Notes: generated from the letters alone by a model not told the origin. A stretch of 60,909 nt of DNA from Bacteroidaceae bacterium (GCA_017471185.1 JAFUVZ010000050.1:91974-152882), one strand, 5' to 3'. Counted from the first letter of the stretch, positions 15,877 through 25,892 are shown. Program-made: numbers and translations.

Positions 15877-17334
15877 ATGAGTGCGAAAAACATCCAAAAC
15901 AAGATGAGCAACGTGCGTTGGCTCATTTGTATTATGCTTTTTTTGGCGACTACCGTGAACTATCTGGACCGCCAAGTGTTGTCGTTGACGTGGAAAGATT
16001 TTATTGCTCCAGAGTTTCATTGGAGCGACTCCGACTATGGAAATGTAGCGGCCATTTTCTCTATCGTTTATGCCATTGCCAATATATTTTCTGGCAGAAT
16101 CATCGACTGGCTGGGAACCAAGCGAGGCTACCTCTGGGCTATCGGCATCTGGTCGGCTGGCGCTTGCCTTCATGCACTCTGCGGATGGGCTACAGAACAG
16201 GTCGTTGGTCTGGATAATGCTGTTGATATGGTAGGAGCCGTTGGCGAGACGGCTTCTATGATCGCGATGGTCAGCGTATATTTCTTCATCGCTGTCCGTA
16301 TCGTACTGGCTTGTGGTGAAGCGGGCAACTTCCCGTCAGCCGTGAAAGTGACTGCAGAGTATTTCCCTCAAAAAGACCGTGCTTTCGCCACTTCCATCTT
16401 CAATGCAGGATCAACTGTAGGCGCTTTGATAGCTCCCCTAACTATTCCTGTGCTTGCACGTTATTTCAAGAATATCGGTGTGGGTAACGGCTGGGAAATG
16501 GCCTTTATTATAATAGGTGGACTTGGCTTCATCTGGATGGCGTTCTGGGTATTCATTTATGACAAGCCGACAGAGCACAAACATGTGAATGCCGCCGAAC
16601 TGGCCTATATTCAGCAAGACCAGCTGAATAAACCTGCAGATGAGAAGAAGGAGGAAGAAAACCTGCCTAAGCTCACCGTACTGGAATGTCTGAAGCTCCG
16701 TCAGACGTGGGCCATATTAATCGGTAAGTTCGTCACCGATGGTGTGTGGTGGTTCTTCTTGTTCTGGACTCCAGCTTATCTATCAGACGTTTACGGACTG
16801 GCATCCGATAATCCGACGGCTCAGATGCTGATCTTCGTGCTTTACGGTATCACGATGCTCTCGCTCTATGGTGGCAAGCTGCCAACCATCATCATCAACC
16901 GAACCGGATGGAACGCTTATAAATCACGTATGAGGGCTATGCTGATATTTGCGTTGTTCCCCTTGCTGGGTTTGTTTGCCCAGCCATTAGGCAACTTCTC
17001 CTATTGGCTTCCTATCATCCTGATTGGTCTGGTGGGAGCAGCACATCAGTCTTGGTCTGCCAACCTCTATTCTGTAGGTAGCGACCTCTTCCCCCATCGC
17101 GCTATAGCTACCGTAACAGGTTTGAATAGCGCAGCCGGTGGCTTGAGTTCATTCCTCATCAACATTGGTTCCGGTAAGTTGTTTGACTATGCTGACGCCA
17201 CACAACTGACCTTCTTGGGATTCCAGGGAAAGCCTGCAGGTTACTTTATCATTTTCTGTTATTGCTCTGTGGCTTACCTGATAGGATGGTGCTGCATGAA
17301 GCTCTTGGTTCCAAAGTACAAACCGGTTGTTTAG
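15877..17334 (+). CDS. MFS transporter, hexuronate/sugar-acid (ExuT-like) family
   Basis: A 485-residue membrane protein with about 12 hydrophobic segments. The N-terminal NYLDRQVLSLTWKDF segment and the following FSIVYAIANIFSGRIIDWLGTKRGY loop are typical of the anion:cation symporter branch that takes up hexuronates or related sugar acids. ACGEAGNFPSAVKVTAEYFP in the middle of the N-half and PHRAIATVTGLNSAAGG in the C-half are further landmarks. The exact substrate cannot be read from the sequence. It ends tail to tail with tamL; the two stop codons share bases (17331-17334). Confidence 0.85.
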   Translation: MSAKNIQNKMSNVRWLICIMLFLATTVNYLDRQVLSLTWKDFIAPEFHWSDSDYGNVAAIFSIVYAIANIFSGRIIDWLGTKRGYLWAIGIWSAGACLHALCGWATEQVVGLDNAVDMVGAVGETASMIAMVSVYFFIAVRIVLACGEAGNFPSAVKVTAEYFPQKDRAFATSIFNAGSTVGALIAPLTIPVLARYFKNIGVGNGWEMAFIIIGGLGFIWMAFWVFIYDKPTEHKHVNAAELAYIQQDQLNKPADEKKEEENLPKLTVLECLKLRQTWAILIGKFVTDGVWWFFLFWTPAYLSDVYGLASDNPTAQMLIFVLYGITMLSLYGGKLPTIIINRTGWNAYKSRMRAMLIFALFPLLGLFAQPLGNFSYWLPIILIGLVGAAHQSWSANLYSVGSDLFPHRAIATVTGLNSAAGGLSSFLINIGSGKLFDYADATQLTFLGFQGKPAGYFIIFCYCSVAYLIGWCCMKLLVPKYKPVV

Positions 17335-19649
17335 AACGGGTATCCAACGGCAAAGTGAAAGGCGAAGTCGCGACTGAATTTAGGATGGAAAATTGGATAA
17401 CGGTCGCGACCGCTTTCATAAGCAGGATTTATGGCTTTCATACCACCGTCGAAACGGAGGATGAAAAATCCTAAATCAATGCGGAGACCAATGCCATAGG
17501 CAACGGCTATCTGTTTGTAGAACTTGTCAAAAAGGAACTGACCACCAGGCTGACTCTCATAATCACGCAAGGTCCACACGTTTCCTGCATCCACGAAAAC
17601 GGCTCCTGCCAGTTTCCAGAACAGGTTGGAACGATACTCCAGGCTCCCCTCCAGCTTGAGGTCACCCGTCTGGTTCATGAAATTGCCGTCGCCAGCAAAC
17701 GAACCTGGTCCGAGACTACGCACAGACCATCCTCTCACACTATTGGCACCACCTGCGAAATACCTTTTCTCAAACGGTATCATCGTAGCATTGCCATAAG
17801 GAACGGCAATGCCGAAAGCCAGATGATAGGCAATGGAGTTACGGTTATCAATCGCAATGTTCTTGGCAAACTCAAAATCACCCTTGATATACTGGGCGAA
17901 CGGTATGTTCATGATGGCATACTCACCGTCTTTGTTCTTGCGCATGTTAGTAAGCTTAGCCAGACCATATAGCCAGTTGCCAGCTGCTTCCACATTCACA
18001 CGCATCGTATAAGAAGTGCCATTGAAGATATTGGATGACATGCTTGAGCCGTTGCTATTATATACATAGGTATAGCCAGAGCGCACAATCAGTCGGTCTT
18101 CGTAATTGTATCTCACGATGTAATTATCCTGTTGGTCAAGATATCTCTCCTTGAACTCAGGATGAATCCAAGGCATATATAGATAGTTAACATCCAGCAG
18201 GTCAATGCGGTGACGATGCTTATTCTGGTTCATACCCCACTGATAGCTCCATCCAGTGGAAGCGATGATGCGTGTAAATTCAGGGCGAAGCTGGTAGTTA
18301 TATCGCAATTCGAACAACGTGTTGGCACGAATGCGGTTCACAAAGCTATGGCTCAAGAAGGGGAACAGAATGCGAGGGAAATTCAGCGAGGCTTCAGCAC
18401 TTAACTCCGTATAGCTCTCATTGCGATAGTTTCCCTGTAAGCCGGACACTGCCTCATAGGCACCTCTCAGCCTGACAGTCAGTGATTCAGAGCCTCTGAA
18501 TAGGTTTCGGTTGCTAAGCGAGACAGCAGCTGCTGCTCCCAGGTCGCCAGCCGAATTAGTGCCTTCGATCTCAAACGAAACGGAACGTAACTTGTTCTTG
18601 GTGAGCTGAACGTAGGCATCTACGAACGAGCTGTCATTGCGTTGGGATTCCTCAAATCGGATATTCGTATAGCGCATCACAGGCAGACGGTTAAAGTTCT
18701 GGTAGGTCTGCTGAACTGCATCGCCATTGTACAATTCACCTTTCGTAAGACGCTGGTTTCCCAACAATACTCGTGGGCGAATGAAGGGCTTGCCTCTGTA
18801 AACCACAGGGTAGCCTTTGTAAACCATCGTGTCTTCTTCCTGCTCGTTAACCTCGTCAGGCATCGCATTGTAATCTGTCTGAAAATGAATCTGATTCACA
18901 TAATACTGAGGATGACAGACACTGACGCTATCGGCACTGATGCGATAAGGCTCCAGATGCATCGTCAGATCTACCAGATAAGTGTTTCGAGTAGTGTCAG
19001 CGGAATAAGAGAAATACTCCTTGTTGAAACGGTAATAGCCGTTGCGTTGCAAAAGATCGTTAATGCGAGAACGTTCCTGATCCAACACATTGATATCCAA
19101 ATTCATGCCTTCCTTCAACAAAGTACTGGCAGAATCAGTCAGCATATAATTCCAAATCTTCTGGTCAGGAATGTCATAACTGATAGAGCGGATCTTATAA
19201 GGCCTTCCGCTGGTCACCTTATATGTCAGCGACAGCTTCTTGCCCTTCGTCTTAGTCTTCGCTTCAGCCACAGCACCCATATAGCCGAGATTCCTCACCG
19301 CCTTCTCCACCTCCTGCCGAGAGTGCTCTGTATCATCTTCACTATAAATCACTGGAGCATCTCCTACCCTACGCAGCGCCTTATTAATCCAGTTGGTAGA
19401 GTCCCTACCCGACATATTGTAAATGTAAAGCTGGGTCTTGATGAGGTTAAACCACTTGGTATTAGGTTGCTGACGAACATACATATTCAAGTCTGCAGGC
19501 TTCACTTCCTTGTTGTCGCTCTGTATGTTCACCTCATCTAAAAGGTAATCACCGTCAGGTACATATTTGGTAGAAGAACATGCCGAGACCGTCAGCATAC
19601 AGATAGCTGACAGCCATTTCTCCACCTTATGTAACACCGGTCCGATCAT
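17331..19649 (-). CDS. TamL-like lipoprotein of the BamA/TamA outer-membrane assembly family
   Basis: A 772-residue protein with a lipoprotein signal (TVSAC, Cys24), POTRA-like repeats in roughly residues 30-330 and a C-terminal beta-barrel of the surface-antigen family. The barrel has the GGANSVRGW lid motif near residue 640 and ends in an aromatic-rich strand (FAFHFAVGYPF) as outer-membrane proteins do. In Bacteroidetes a lipidated TamA relative (TamL) partners with TamB; no tamB lies in the window. It probably inserts outer-membrane proteins. A later Met18 start would damage the signal peptide, so the first ATG is preferred. Confidence 0.88.
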   Translation of the reverse strand: MIGPVLHKVEKWLSAICMLTVSACSSTKYVPDGDYLLDEVNIQSDNKEVKPADLNMYVRQQPNTKWFNLIKTQLYIYNMSGRDSTNWINKALRRVGDAPVIYSEDDTEHSRQEVEKAVRNLGYMGAVAEAKTKTKGKKLSLTYKVTSGRPYKIRSISYDIPDQKIWNYMLTDSASTLLKEGMNLDINVLDQERSRINDLLQRNGYYRFNKEYFSYSADTTRNTYLVDLTMHLEPYRISADSVSVCHPQYYVNQIHFQTDYNAMPDEVNEQEEDTMVYKGYPVVYRGKPFIRPRVLLGNQRLTKGELYNGDAVQQTYQNFNRLPVMRYTNIRFEESQRNDSSFVDAYVQLTKNKLRSVSFEIEGTNSAGDLGAAAAVSLSNRNLFRGSESLTVRLRGAYEAVSGLQGNYRNESYTELSAEASLNFPRILFPFLSHSFVNRIRANTLFELRYNYQLRPEFTRIIASTGWSYQWGMNQNKHRHRIDLLDVNYLYMPWIHPEFKERYLDQQDNYIVRYNYEDRLIVRSGYTYVYNSNGSSMSSNIFNGTSYTMRVNVEAAGNWLYGLAKLTNMRKNKDGEYAIMNIPFAQYIKGDFEFAKNIAIDNRNSIAYHLAFGIAVPYGNATMIPFEKRYFAGGANSVRGWSVRSLGPGSFAGDGNFMNQTGDLKLEGSLEYRSNLFWKLAGAVFVDAGNVWTLRDYESQPGGQFLFDKFYKQIAVAYGIGLRIDLGFFILRFDGGMKAINPAYESGRDRYPIFHPKFSRDFAFHFAVGYPF

Positions 19650-19711
19650 GAAGAAGATTTGTTCACGTTCGTTTTGGTTGTAAAATTAAATGATTTTTCC
19701 CAAAAATGCAG

Positions 19712-19719
19712 TATATTTG
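19712..19719 (+). promoter_or_regulatory. -7 box of the RNA methyltransferase gene
   Basis: TATATTTG lies 16 bases before the ATG at 19736; no clear -33 TTTG is seen at the right spacing. The leader would be only about 10 bases long. Confidence 0.5.
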
Positions 19720-19735
19720 CTAAAAAAAATGAGCT

Positions 19736-20488
19736 ATGCCGATTTCAAAGAACAGAATCAAGTATATTCACTCGCTTGAACAAAAGAAAACCAGACGCGA
19801 GGAAGGGGTTTTCGTGGCAGAAGGACCAAAGGTAACAGGTGACTTGCTGGAAAGCTTCATGTGTCGCTATCTGGCTGCTACGGCAGAATGGATGGAAACG
19901 CATCCCGAGGTGCAGGCTTTGGAAAAAGACATCACCACCAGGGAAGAACTGCAACGTGCCAGTCTGTTGAAGACTCCCCAAGATGTAATCGCCATATTCA
20001 ATCAACGTCAGGAAAATACAGACACAAGCGTGGTGAGCAATCAGCTATGCTTGGCACTTGATGACGTGCAGGATCCTGGCAATTTAGGCACTATCATCCG
20101 CATTGCCGATTGGTTTGGCATCGAGCATATCTTTTGTTCCAACAGCACTGCGGACGTTTATAATCCCAAGGTGGTGCAGGCCACGATGGGCGCTCTGGCA
20201 AGGGTTCATGTCCATTATGTCTCATTAATAGAAATGATCAAAGGTTTGAAAGGCATACCCGTTTTTGGCACGCTATTGGATGGGCAAAATATTTATGATC
20301 AGGAATTGAGCCAACACGGACTGATTGTTATGGGTAATGAGGGAAACGGCATTACGTCTGAAGTGAGGAAGTTCATTAACAGGAAGTTGTATATTCCCAA
20401 TTATCCTTTAGGAAGAAGTACGTCGGAATCATTAAACGTAGCGGTTGCCACAGCCATTGCTTGTGCGGAATTTAGAAGAAGGGGATGA
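19736..20488 (+). CDS. SpoU/TrmH-family RNA 2'-O-methyltransferase
   Basis: A 250-residue SPOUT enzyme that methylates a ribose 2'-OH in rRNA or tRNA using SAM. An N-terminal substrate-binding segment (residues 1-100) precedes the knotted domain. Motif 1 is LDDVQDPGNLGTIIRIADWFG, motif 2 IVMGNEGNGI and motif 3 IPNYPLGRSTSESLNVAVA. RlmB- or TrmH-type targets cannot be separated by eye. It stands alone, divergent from tamL and convergent with the DUF4296 gene, whose stop lies two bases away. Confidence 0.88.
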   Translation: MPISKNRIKYIHSLEQKKTRREEGVFVAEGPKVTGDLLESFMCRYLAATAEWMETHPEVQALEKDITTREELQRASLLKTPQDVIAIFNQRQENTDTSVVSNQLCLALDDVQDPGNLGTIIRIADWFGIEHIFCSNSTADVYNPKVVQATMGALARVHVHYVSLIEMIKGLKGIPVFGTLLDGQNIYDQELSQHGLIVMGNEGNGITSEVRKFINRKLYIPNYPLGRSTSESLNVAVATAIACAEFRRRG

Positions 20489-20490
20489 AC

Positions 20491-21276
20491 TTATTGCTCC
20501 TTGGCATGAAGACGGATGAGTGAAACGCTGTCTGCCAGCATGATGCGGTTATCTTTCTGCTTAGGGAAATAAATGAATCCGTACACTTCACGGATTCTGC
20601 CTAACGAGTTGGCATACAAAGTGAACGTCTGTTTCCTATCAGTCGTAACCTTCTGCAAACGGCTGATAACACTGTCATTTCGATAACGGATAGAAAGTGA
20701 AATGACAGCAGCTTCTTCAGCCCTGATTCTTTGGGTAGTAGCGTTGAGATAACGGATGCGTGCGTTCAGCTTCAGCGTGTCATTATCCTCAAAATTAAGG
20801 TCGTTCTCAAAATGGAAAGTCACACGGTTGTCATAGGGCAATCCTGTCAACGTAAACATCGGTACGCCATTCCAGATATTCACACTGTCACCCTTCATCG
20901 TCGAGCTTCTTCCCTTACCACTGATGGCGATAGAGCGTTCCAAAGCTCCCTTTTCATCCTGAATACGTTTGATGACTTTCTGGTAAACCTTATTAAACGT
21001 TTCGGGATTCTTGGAATACCAAGCCAATGTGGAATCAAACTGTTCCTCTGTAATATTGTGCTTCCTAAAGACCGACATATAATAAATAGTGGTCTTATAC
21101 TTTTGTGAAGAAGGCTCGTTATCACCCAACACTTTAGCCGCATGATAGTCATACAGTACTTCCTCCATCTCTTTGTCAGAAAGTATGCCCTTGGGCCTCT
21201 CTACGCCACAAGCCATGATGCATGCTGCCAGAAACAGCATACAGATACAAAACGGTATGTGGCGCATGATTTTCAT
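20491..21276 (-). CDS. DUF4296 domain lipoprotein
   Basis: A 261-residue predicted lipoprotein. A hydrophobic signal leads to a cysteine pair region (LAACIMACG). DUF4296 follows: PKGILSDKEMEEVLYDYHAAK, then the helix YYMSVFRKHNITEEQFDSTLAWYSKNPE ending in KVYQKVIKRIQ. The C-terminal half is beta-rich and unassigned. DUF4296 proteins are restricted to Bacteroidetes and sit next to lspA or ileS in many genomes. The start overlaps the lspA stop by four bases, so it is the last gene of the ileS operon. Function unknown. Confidence 0.8.
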   Translation of the reverse strand: MKIMRHIPFCICMLFLAACIMACGVERPKGILSDKEMEEVLYDYHAAKVLGDNEPSSQKYKTTIYYMSVFRKHNITEEQFDSTLAWYSKNPETFNKVYQKVIKRIQDEKGALERSIAISGKGRSSTMKGDSVNIWNGVPMFTLTGLPYDNRVTFHFENDLNFEDNDTLKLNARIRYLNATTQRIRAEEAAVISLSIRYRNDSVISRLQKVTTDRKQTFTLYANSLGRIREVYGFIYFPKQKDNRIMLADSVSLIRLHAKEQ

Positions 21277-21914
21277 GATTCCTTCTTTTTTAACACATCA
21301 AAAGCATGGTTCACGTATTTGCCGTAGAAAATCAGCAAAGCCACAATGCCTACGGAGATACAGGAGTCGGCGAAATTAAATATCGGGCTGAAGAACACGA
21401 AGTGCTCTCCCCCCACCAACGGCATCCATGATGGCCATTCGGTCTCAATCATCGGGAAATAAAACATATCCACCACCTTGCCATATAGCAACGGAGCATA
21501 TCCTTGTCCGAAAGGCACGAAAGAAGCCACTTGATTAAAAGTGCTTTCATTGAAAATAACACCATAGAACACACTATCGATGATATTTCCAATGGCTCCA
21601 GTCAGAATGAGGCTCATGCATACCAGGAAGCCAGTCTTGAGATTCGCCTTGACAAACTTATACAGACACCACATGATGGCACCCACAGCCACAATACGGA
21701 AAGTAGTAAGGAACAATTTGCCGAATATCTGCATGCCGAACGCCATACCGTTATTTTCAGTAAAGAAAATATAACACCAATCCGTCACACGTATGCTTTC
21801 GTGCATATACATGTGTGTTTTGATGTAAATCTTAATACATTGGTCTATCAGTAGCAATAATACGATCATTGCTACTGATAGCCAACCCTTGTAATTCTCA
21901 ATTTTCAATGTCAA
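21273..21914 (-). CDS. lspA: Lipoprotein signal peptidase (signal peptidase II)
   Basis: A membrane aspartic protease that removes signal peptides from prolipoproteins. At 213 residues it is longer than the E. coli enzyme because of an insertion between the catalytic motifs, as is usual in Bacteroidetes. Four membrane segments, LIDQCIKIYIK near residue 22, GAIGNIIDSVFYG with the first catalytic Asp and FNFADSCI with the second are visible. The frame has no ATG before residue 16; the most upstream usable start is TTG at 21914, inside an ATTGACA-type repeat. Its substrates include the many lipoproteins encoded in this window. Confidence 0.9.
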   Translation of the reverse strand: MTLKIENYKGWLSVAMIVLLLLIDQCIKIYIKTHMYMHESIRVTDWCYIFFTENNGMAFGMQIFGKLFLTTFRIVAVGAIMWCLYKFVKANLKTGFLVCMSLILTGAIGNIIDSVFYGVIFNESTFNQVASFVPFGQGYAPLLYGKVVDMFYFPMIETEWPSWMPLVGGEHFVFFSPIFNFADSCISVGIVALLIFYGKYVNHAFDVLKKKES

Positions 21915-21923
21915 TCTTCTATA

Positions 21924-22298
21924 TTATCGGTTTCTCTTTGCCTCAATACTCAATGTAGCATGAGGAACAGCACGCAGCCTTTCGGCTGGAATCAGTTTGC
22001 CAGTCTCACGGCAGATACCGTAAGTCTTATTCTGGATGCGGATCAATGCTGCCTGAAGTCCTTGGATGAATTTCTGCTGACGTTGAGCCAGACGGATAGT
22101 CTCATCTTTTGACAATGCATAAGCATCATCCTCCACCACCTTATAAGTGGGAGATGTATCATCGGTTCCATTGCTGTCTGCGCCACTCAAACTAGCCATC
22201 ATCTGATTATAATCTTTTTGTGCTACCGCCAGCTTCTCTAAGATAATCTGTTTAAACTCCTCTAATTCGGCATCGGAGTATCTTGTTTTTTCTGCCAT
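21924..22298 (-). CDS. DksA/TraR-family protein with incomplete zinc finger
   Basis: A 124-residue protein with an N-terminal helical region (residues 1-90) and a C-terminal YGICRETGKLIPAERLRAVP segment matching the DksA/TraR zinc-finger fold. Only one of the four usual zinc-binding cysteines remains, so zinc binding in the classical way is unlikely. DksA relatives bind the RNA polymerase secondary channel and modulate initiation with ppGpp; whether this version does so is not known. It sits between ileS (32 bases upstream) and lspA (9 bases downstream). Confidence 0.8.
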   Translation of the reverse strand: MAEKTRYSDAELEEFKQIILEKLAVAQKDYNQMMASLSGADSNGTDDTSPTYKVVEDDAYALSKDETIRLAQRQQKFIQGLQAALIRIQNKTYGICRETGKLIPAERLRAVPHATLSIEAKRNR

Positions 22299-22330
22299 AG
22301 TACAATAGTTTTTAGTGTTAATATTAGGTA

Positions 22331-25300
22331 TTAAATCTTCTCAATCTTAATATCCAAATCAAAATCATCCATTTCCAGCTTCACGCCATTGTCAATACGG
22401 TCTGCCAGATTCAGACTCTCGCCCAATACCTGCTTGCAGATATATTCCTTGAAAGCCTCCACCGCATCATCGGTCTTGCCATTCTTTGAGAGCGTGATGT
22501 TAATCTTATCAGTAATCTCCAGCCCAGTCTGTTTACGCAGGTTCTGAATACGGTTCACCAATTCACGTGCAATACCTTCCTGACGCAGTTCTTCGGTAAT
22601 GGTCACCTCCAGGGCAACTGTCAGTTTACCTTCGTTTGCCACCAGCCAACCTGGAATATCCTCGCTGAAGATCTCAACGTCTGATGTTTCCACCACAGCT
22701 TCAGCTCCGTCAATCATGAATGTGAATCTGCCGTCAGCCTCCATGCGGTTGATGTCTTCCTGACTCATTTCAGCCACAGCTGCGGCCACTGCCTTCATTT
22801 GCTTACCAAACTTAGGACCGAGTTTCTTGAAGTCGCACTTCACCTTCTTGACCAAGATACCAGCAGCATTATCTACAAACTTCAGTTCCTTCACATTCAC
22901 TTCGTTCTTAATCAGGTCTTTCACTGCTTCAATGTGCTTACGCTGCTCCTCATCATTCACAGGAACCATCACGCACTGAAGTGGTTGACGAACCTTGATG
23001 TTCACTTTACGACGAAGAGCCAACACCATAGAAGTGATTTGCTGAGCCATCTCCATACGAGCTTCCAGTTCCTTGTCAATCAGACTATCGTCACATTCAG
23101 GGAACTTAGCCAGATGAACAGACTCCACACAATCTCTGCCAGTAACACCAATCAGATCCATATAGAGTTTGTCGGCATAGAATGGAGAGAATGGAGCCAT
23201 CAGTTTAGCTACAGTTTCCAGGCAGGTATAAAGTGTCTGATATGCAGCCAGTTTATCCTGAGTCATACCACCACCCCAGAAACGTTTGCGGTTCAAACGA
23301 ACATACCAGTTGCTCAGGTTATCATTCACAAAGTCCTGAATCAGTCGTCCAGCCTTAGTAGGCTCGTAGTCGTTCAAATTGAACTCCACCTGTTTGATAA
23401 GGGTATTTAGTTCGGAAATAATCCAACGGTCAATTTCAGGTCGCTCCTCCATAGGCACGTCAGCTTCGCTATACTTGAATCCGTCAACATTGGCATACAG
23501 AGCCAGGAACGAATAAGTATTATATAAGGTGCCGAAGAACTTACGGCGAACTTCCTCAACGCCATCAACGTCAAACTTTAAGTTATCCCAAGGAGAGGAG
23601 TTTGTCAACATATACCAACGCACAGGGTCAGAGCCATATTTCTCAATCACACCGAACGGATCAACAGCATTGCCCAGACGCTTTGACATCTTCTCGCCAT
23701 TCTTATCCAATACCAGACCGTTAGAGATTACATTCTTGAATGACACATTGTCGAACACCATCGTAGCGATAGCATGCAGGGTGAAAAACCAGCCACGAGT
23801 CTGGTCAACGCCTTCTGCGATGAAGTCTGCCGGGAATACCTTACCGCTGTCAAGCAGCTCCTTGTTCTCAAACGGATAGTGAATCTGCGCATAAGGCATT
23901 GAGCCTGAGTCAAACCAAACGTCAATCAAGTCAGACTCACGCTTCATCGGTTTGCCTGTAGCGGAAACCAATGTGATATCGTCAACATAAGGACGATGCA
24001 GGTCAATCTTATCATAATTCTCCTGAGTATATACGCCAGGCTGGAAACCTGCTTCCTTATATGGGTTAGAGGCCATCACACCAGCGGCAACAGCTTTTTC
24101 AATCTCCTGATAAAGCTGCTCTACGCTCTCGATGCATATTTCCTCACTGTTATCTTCCGTGCGCCAGATAGGCAAAGGTGTACCCCAATAACGAGAACGG
24201 CTCAGGTTCCAGTCGTTCAGATTCTCCAGCCATTTGCCAAATCGTCCTGTACCAGTGCTTTCCGGTTTCCAGTTAATGCTCTTGTTCAACTCCATCATGC
24301 GCTCCTTGCGAGCGGTAGAACGGATAAACCAGCTATCCAACGGATAATACAATACAGGCTTATCTGTACGCCAGCAATGCGGATAGTTGTGCACATGTTT
24401 CTCTATTTTAAACGCCAGGTTGTCAGCCTTCATCTTCATGCAGATATAGATATCCAGGCTTTCGGCAGCAGATGCAGCCTTCTCGTCATACTTGCCGTTT
24501 ACGGTAAATTGAGGATCGTAAGCGTTCTTCACCCAACGGGCCTCATACTCCTTATATATATCGTAGTTGATGCATTGTTTGACAAATTCCTCATCCAGGT
24601 CTGCGGTATCGAAGAACTTACCAGTAAGATCTACCATTGGACGATACTCACCCTTCTTGGTGTACATGAAAACAGGTGGAATACCTGCTGCACGAGCCAC
24701 GAAAGCATCGTCAGCACCGAAGGTCGGAGCTATATGCACGATGCCAGTACCATCTTCAGTCGTCACATAGTCGCCAGGAATCACGCGGAACGCCTTGTCA
24801 GCAGCCACATGCCACTTTCCTTCGGCATCCACCTCAACTGGCTTCACGAACTTCAGTAATTGTTCGTACTTCATGCCAATCAGGTCGGTACCCCTATACT
24901 CGCCCACTACCTTGAATGGCACGATTTTATCACCCTTCTTGTAATCCTCCAGTGGCATATTCTCACCTTTCTGGTTGAAGTGCGTGTAAAGTAAGGCCTT
25001 AGCCAGCACAGCAGTGATAGGCTCGCCAGTATAGCTGTTATAACTCTGAACAGCCACATAGTCAATCTTAGGACCAACACACAGAGCGGTATTTGACGGT
25101 AAAGTCCAAGGAGTGGTAGTCCAAGCTATGAAGACAGGAGTACCCCACTCCTTCATCTCTGGCTTCGGATCCAGCATCTTGAACTGAGCCACCACCGTCG
25201 TGTCTTTCACATCACGATAGCAGCCAGGCAGGTTCAGCTCGTGAGAGCTCAAGCCCGTACCAGCGGCTGGCGAATACGGCTGGATAGTATATCCCTTATA

Positions 25301-25822
25301 GAGTAGCCCTTTCTTATAGAGCTGACCTAACAGCCACCACAAGGTTTCGATATACTTATTGTCATAAGTGATATATGGATTGTCAGTGTCCACCCAGTAA
25401 CCCATCTTATGGGTCAGGTCAGTCCATTCCTTCGTAAACTTCATCACGTCTTTGCGGCATGCTGCATTGTATTCCTTCACCGTAATGGTCTTGCCGATAT
25501 CCTCTTTCGTAATGCCCAAAGCCTTCTCAACACCCAATTCAACAGGCAGTCCGTGAGTATCCCAACCAGCTTTACGCTTTACCTGATATCCCTTCATGGT
25601 CTTGAAGCGACAGAATACATCCTTGATGGAACGTGCCATCACGTGGTGTATGCCAGGCATACCATTAGCTGAAGGAGGTCCCTCGTAGAACACATAAGAA
25701 GGACAGCCTTCACGTTCGGTCATACTCTTTTCGAAGATATGGTTTTTCTCCCATTCCGCCAGTACTTCCTTGTTGATATCCGACAAGTTGAAGCCTGCAT
25801 ATTCCGCAAAATTCTTACTCAT
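22331..25822 (-). CDS. ileS: Isoleucyl-tRNA synthetase
   Basis: A 1163-residue class Ia synthetase that charges tRNA-Ile. The HIGH-like motif is PGIHH at residues 56-60. The CP1 editing domain includes the TTPWTLPSNTALCV segment. The WFDSGSMPYAQ segment precedes KMSKRLGN, the KMSKS loop. A long C-terminal anticodon-binding region follows. Its length is typical of the Bacteroidetes/eukaryote-like IleS clade. It is first in the operon with the dksA-like gene, lspA and DUF4296, and has a consensus promoter at 25862-25892. Confidence 0.96.
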   Translation of the reverse strand: MSKNFAEYAGFNLSDINKEVLAEWEKNHIFEKSMTEREGCPSYVFYEGPPSANGMPGIHHVMARSIKDVFCRFKTMKGYQVKRKAGWDTHGLPVELGVEKALGITKEDIGKTITVKEYNAACRKDVMKFTKEWTDLTHKMGYWVDTDNPYITYDNKYIETLWWLLGQLYKKGLLYKGYTIQPYSPAAGTGLSSHELNLPGCYRDVKDTTVVAQFKMLDPKPEMKEWGTPVFIAWTTTPWTLPSNTALCVGPKIDYVAVQSYNSYTGEPITAVLAKALLYTHFNQKGENMPLEDYKKGDKIVPFKVVGEYRGTDLIGMKYEQLLKFVKPVEVDAEGKWHVAADKAFRVIPGDYVTTEDGTGIVHIAPTFGADDAFVARAAGIPPVFMYTKKGEYRPMVDLTGKFFDTADLDEEFVKQCINYDIYKEYEARWVKNAYDPQFTVNGKYDEKAASAAESLDIYICMKMKADNLAFKIEKHVHNYPHCWRTDKPVLYYPLDSWFIRSTARKERMMELNKSINWKPESTGTGRFGKWLENLNDWNLSRSRYWGTPLPIWRTEDNSEEICIESVEQLYQEIEKAVAAGVMASNPYKEAGFQPGVYTQENYDKIDLHRPYVDDITLVSATGKPMKRESDLIDVWFDSGSMPYAQIHYPFENKELLDSGKVFPADFIAEGVDQTRGWFFTLHAIATMVFDNVSFKNVISNGLVLDKNGEKMSKRLGNAVDPFGVIEKYGSDPVRWYMLTNSSPWDNLKFDVDGVEEVRRKFFGTLYNTYSFLALYANVDGFKYSEADVPMEERPEIDRWIISELNTLIKQVEFNLNDYEPTKAGRLIQDFVNDNLSNWYVRLNRKRFWGGGMTQDKLAAYQTLYTCLETVAKLMAPFSPFYADKLYMDLIGVTGRDCVESVHLAKFPECDDSLIDKELEARMEMAQQITSMVLALRRKVNIKVRQPLQCVMVPVNDEEQRKHIEAVKDLIKNEVNVKELKFVDNAAGILVKKVKCDFKKLGPKFGKQMKAVAAAVAEMSQEDINRMEADGRFTFMIDGAEAVVETSDVEIFSEDIPGWLVANEGKLTVALEVTITEELRQEGIARELVNRIQNLRKQTGLEITDKINITLSKNGKTDDAVEAFKEYICKQVLGESLNLADRIDNGVKLEMDDFDLDIKIEKI

Positions 25823-25861
25823 TTATCTTGTTTTTTTTACATATTATCTATTAACAAGCCG

Positions 25862-25892
25862 CAAATATACACCTTATTTCCGTAATAACAAA
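25862..25892 (-). promoter_or_regulatory. ileS operon promoter
   Basis: On the minus strand TTTG (25889-25892), a 19-base spacer and TATATTTG (25862-25869) match the Bacteroidetes consensus, about 40 bases before the ileS ATG. Confidence 0.75.

Noticed and set aside
18642-19541. 299-codon plus-strand frame opposite tamL
   Set aside because: Antisense shadow of the well-supported TamL gene; no domain, no promoter.
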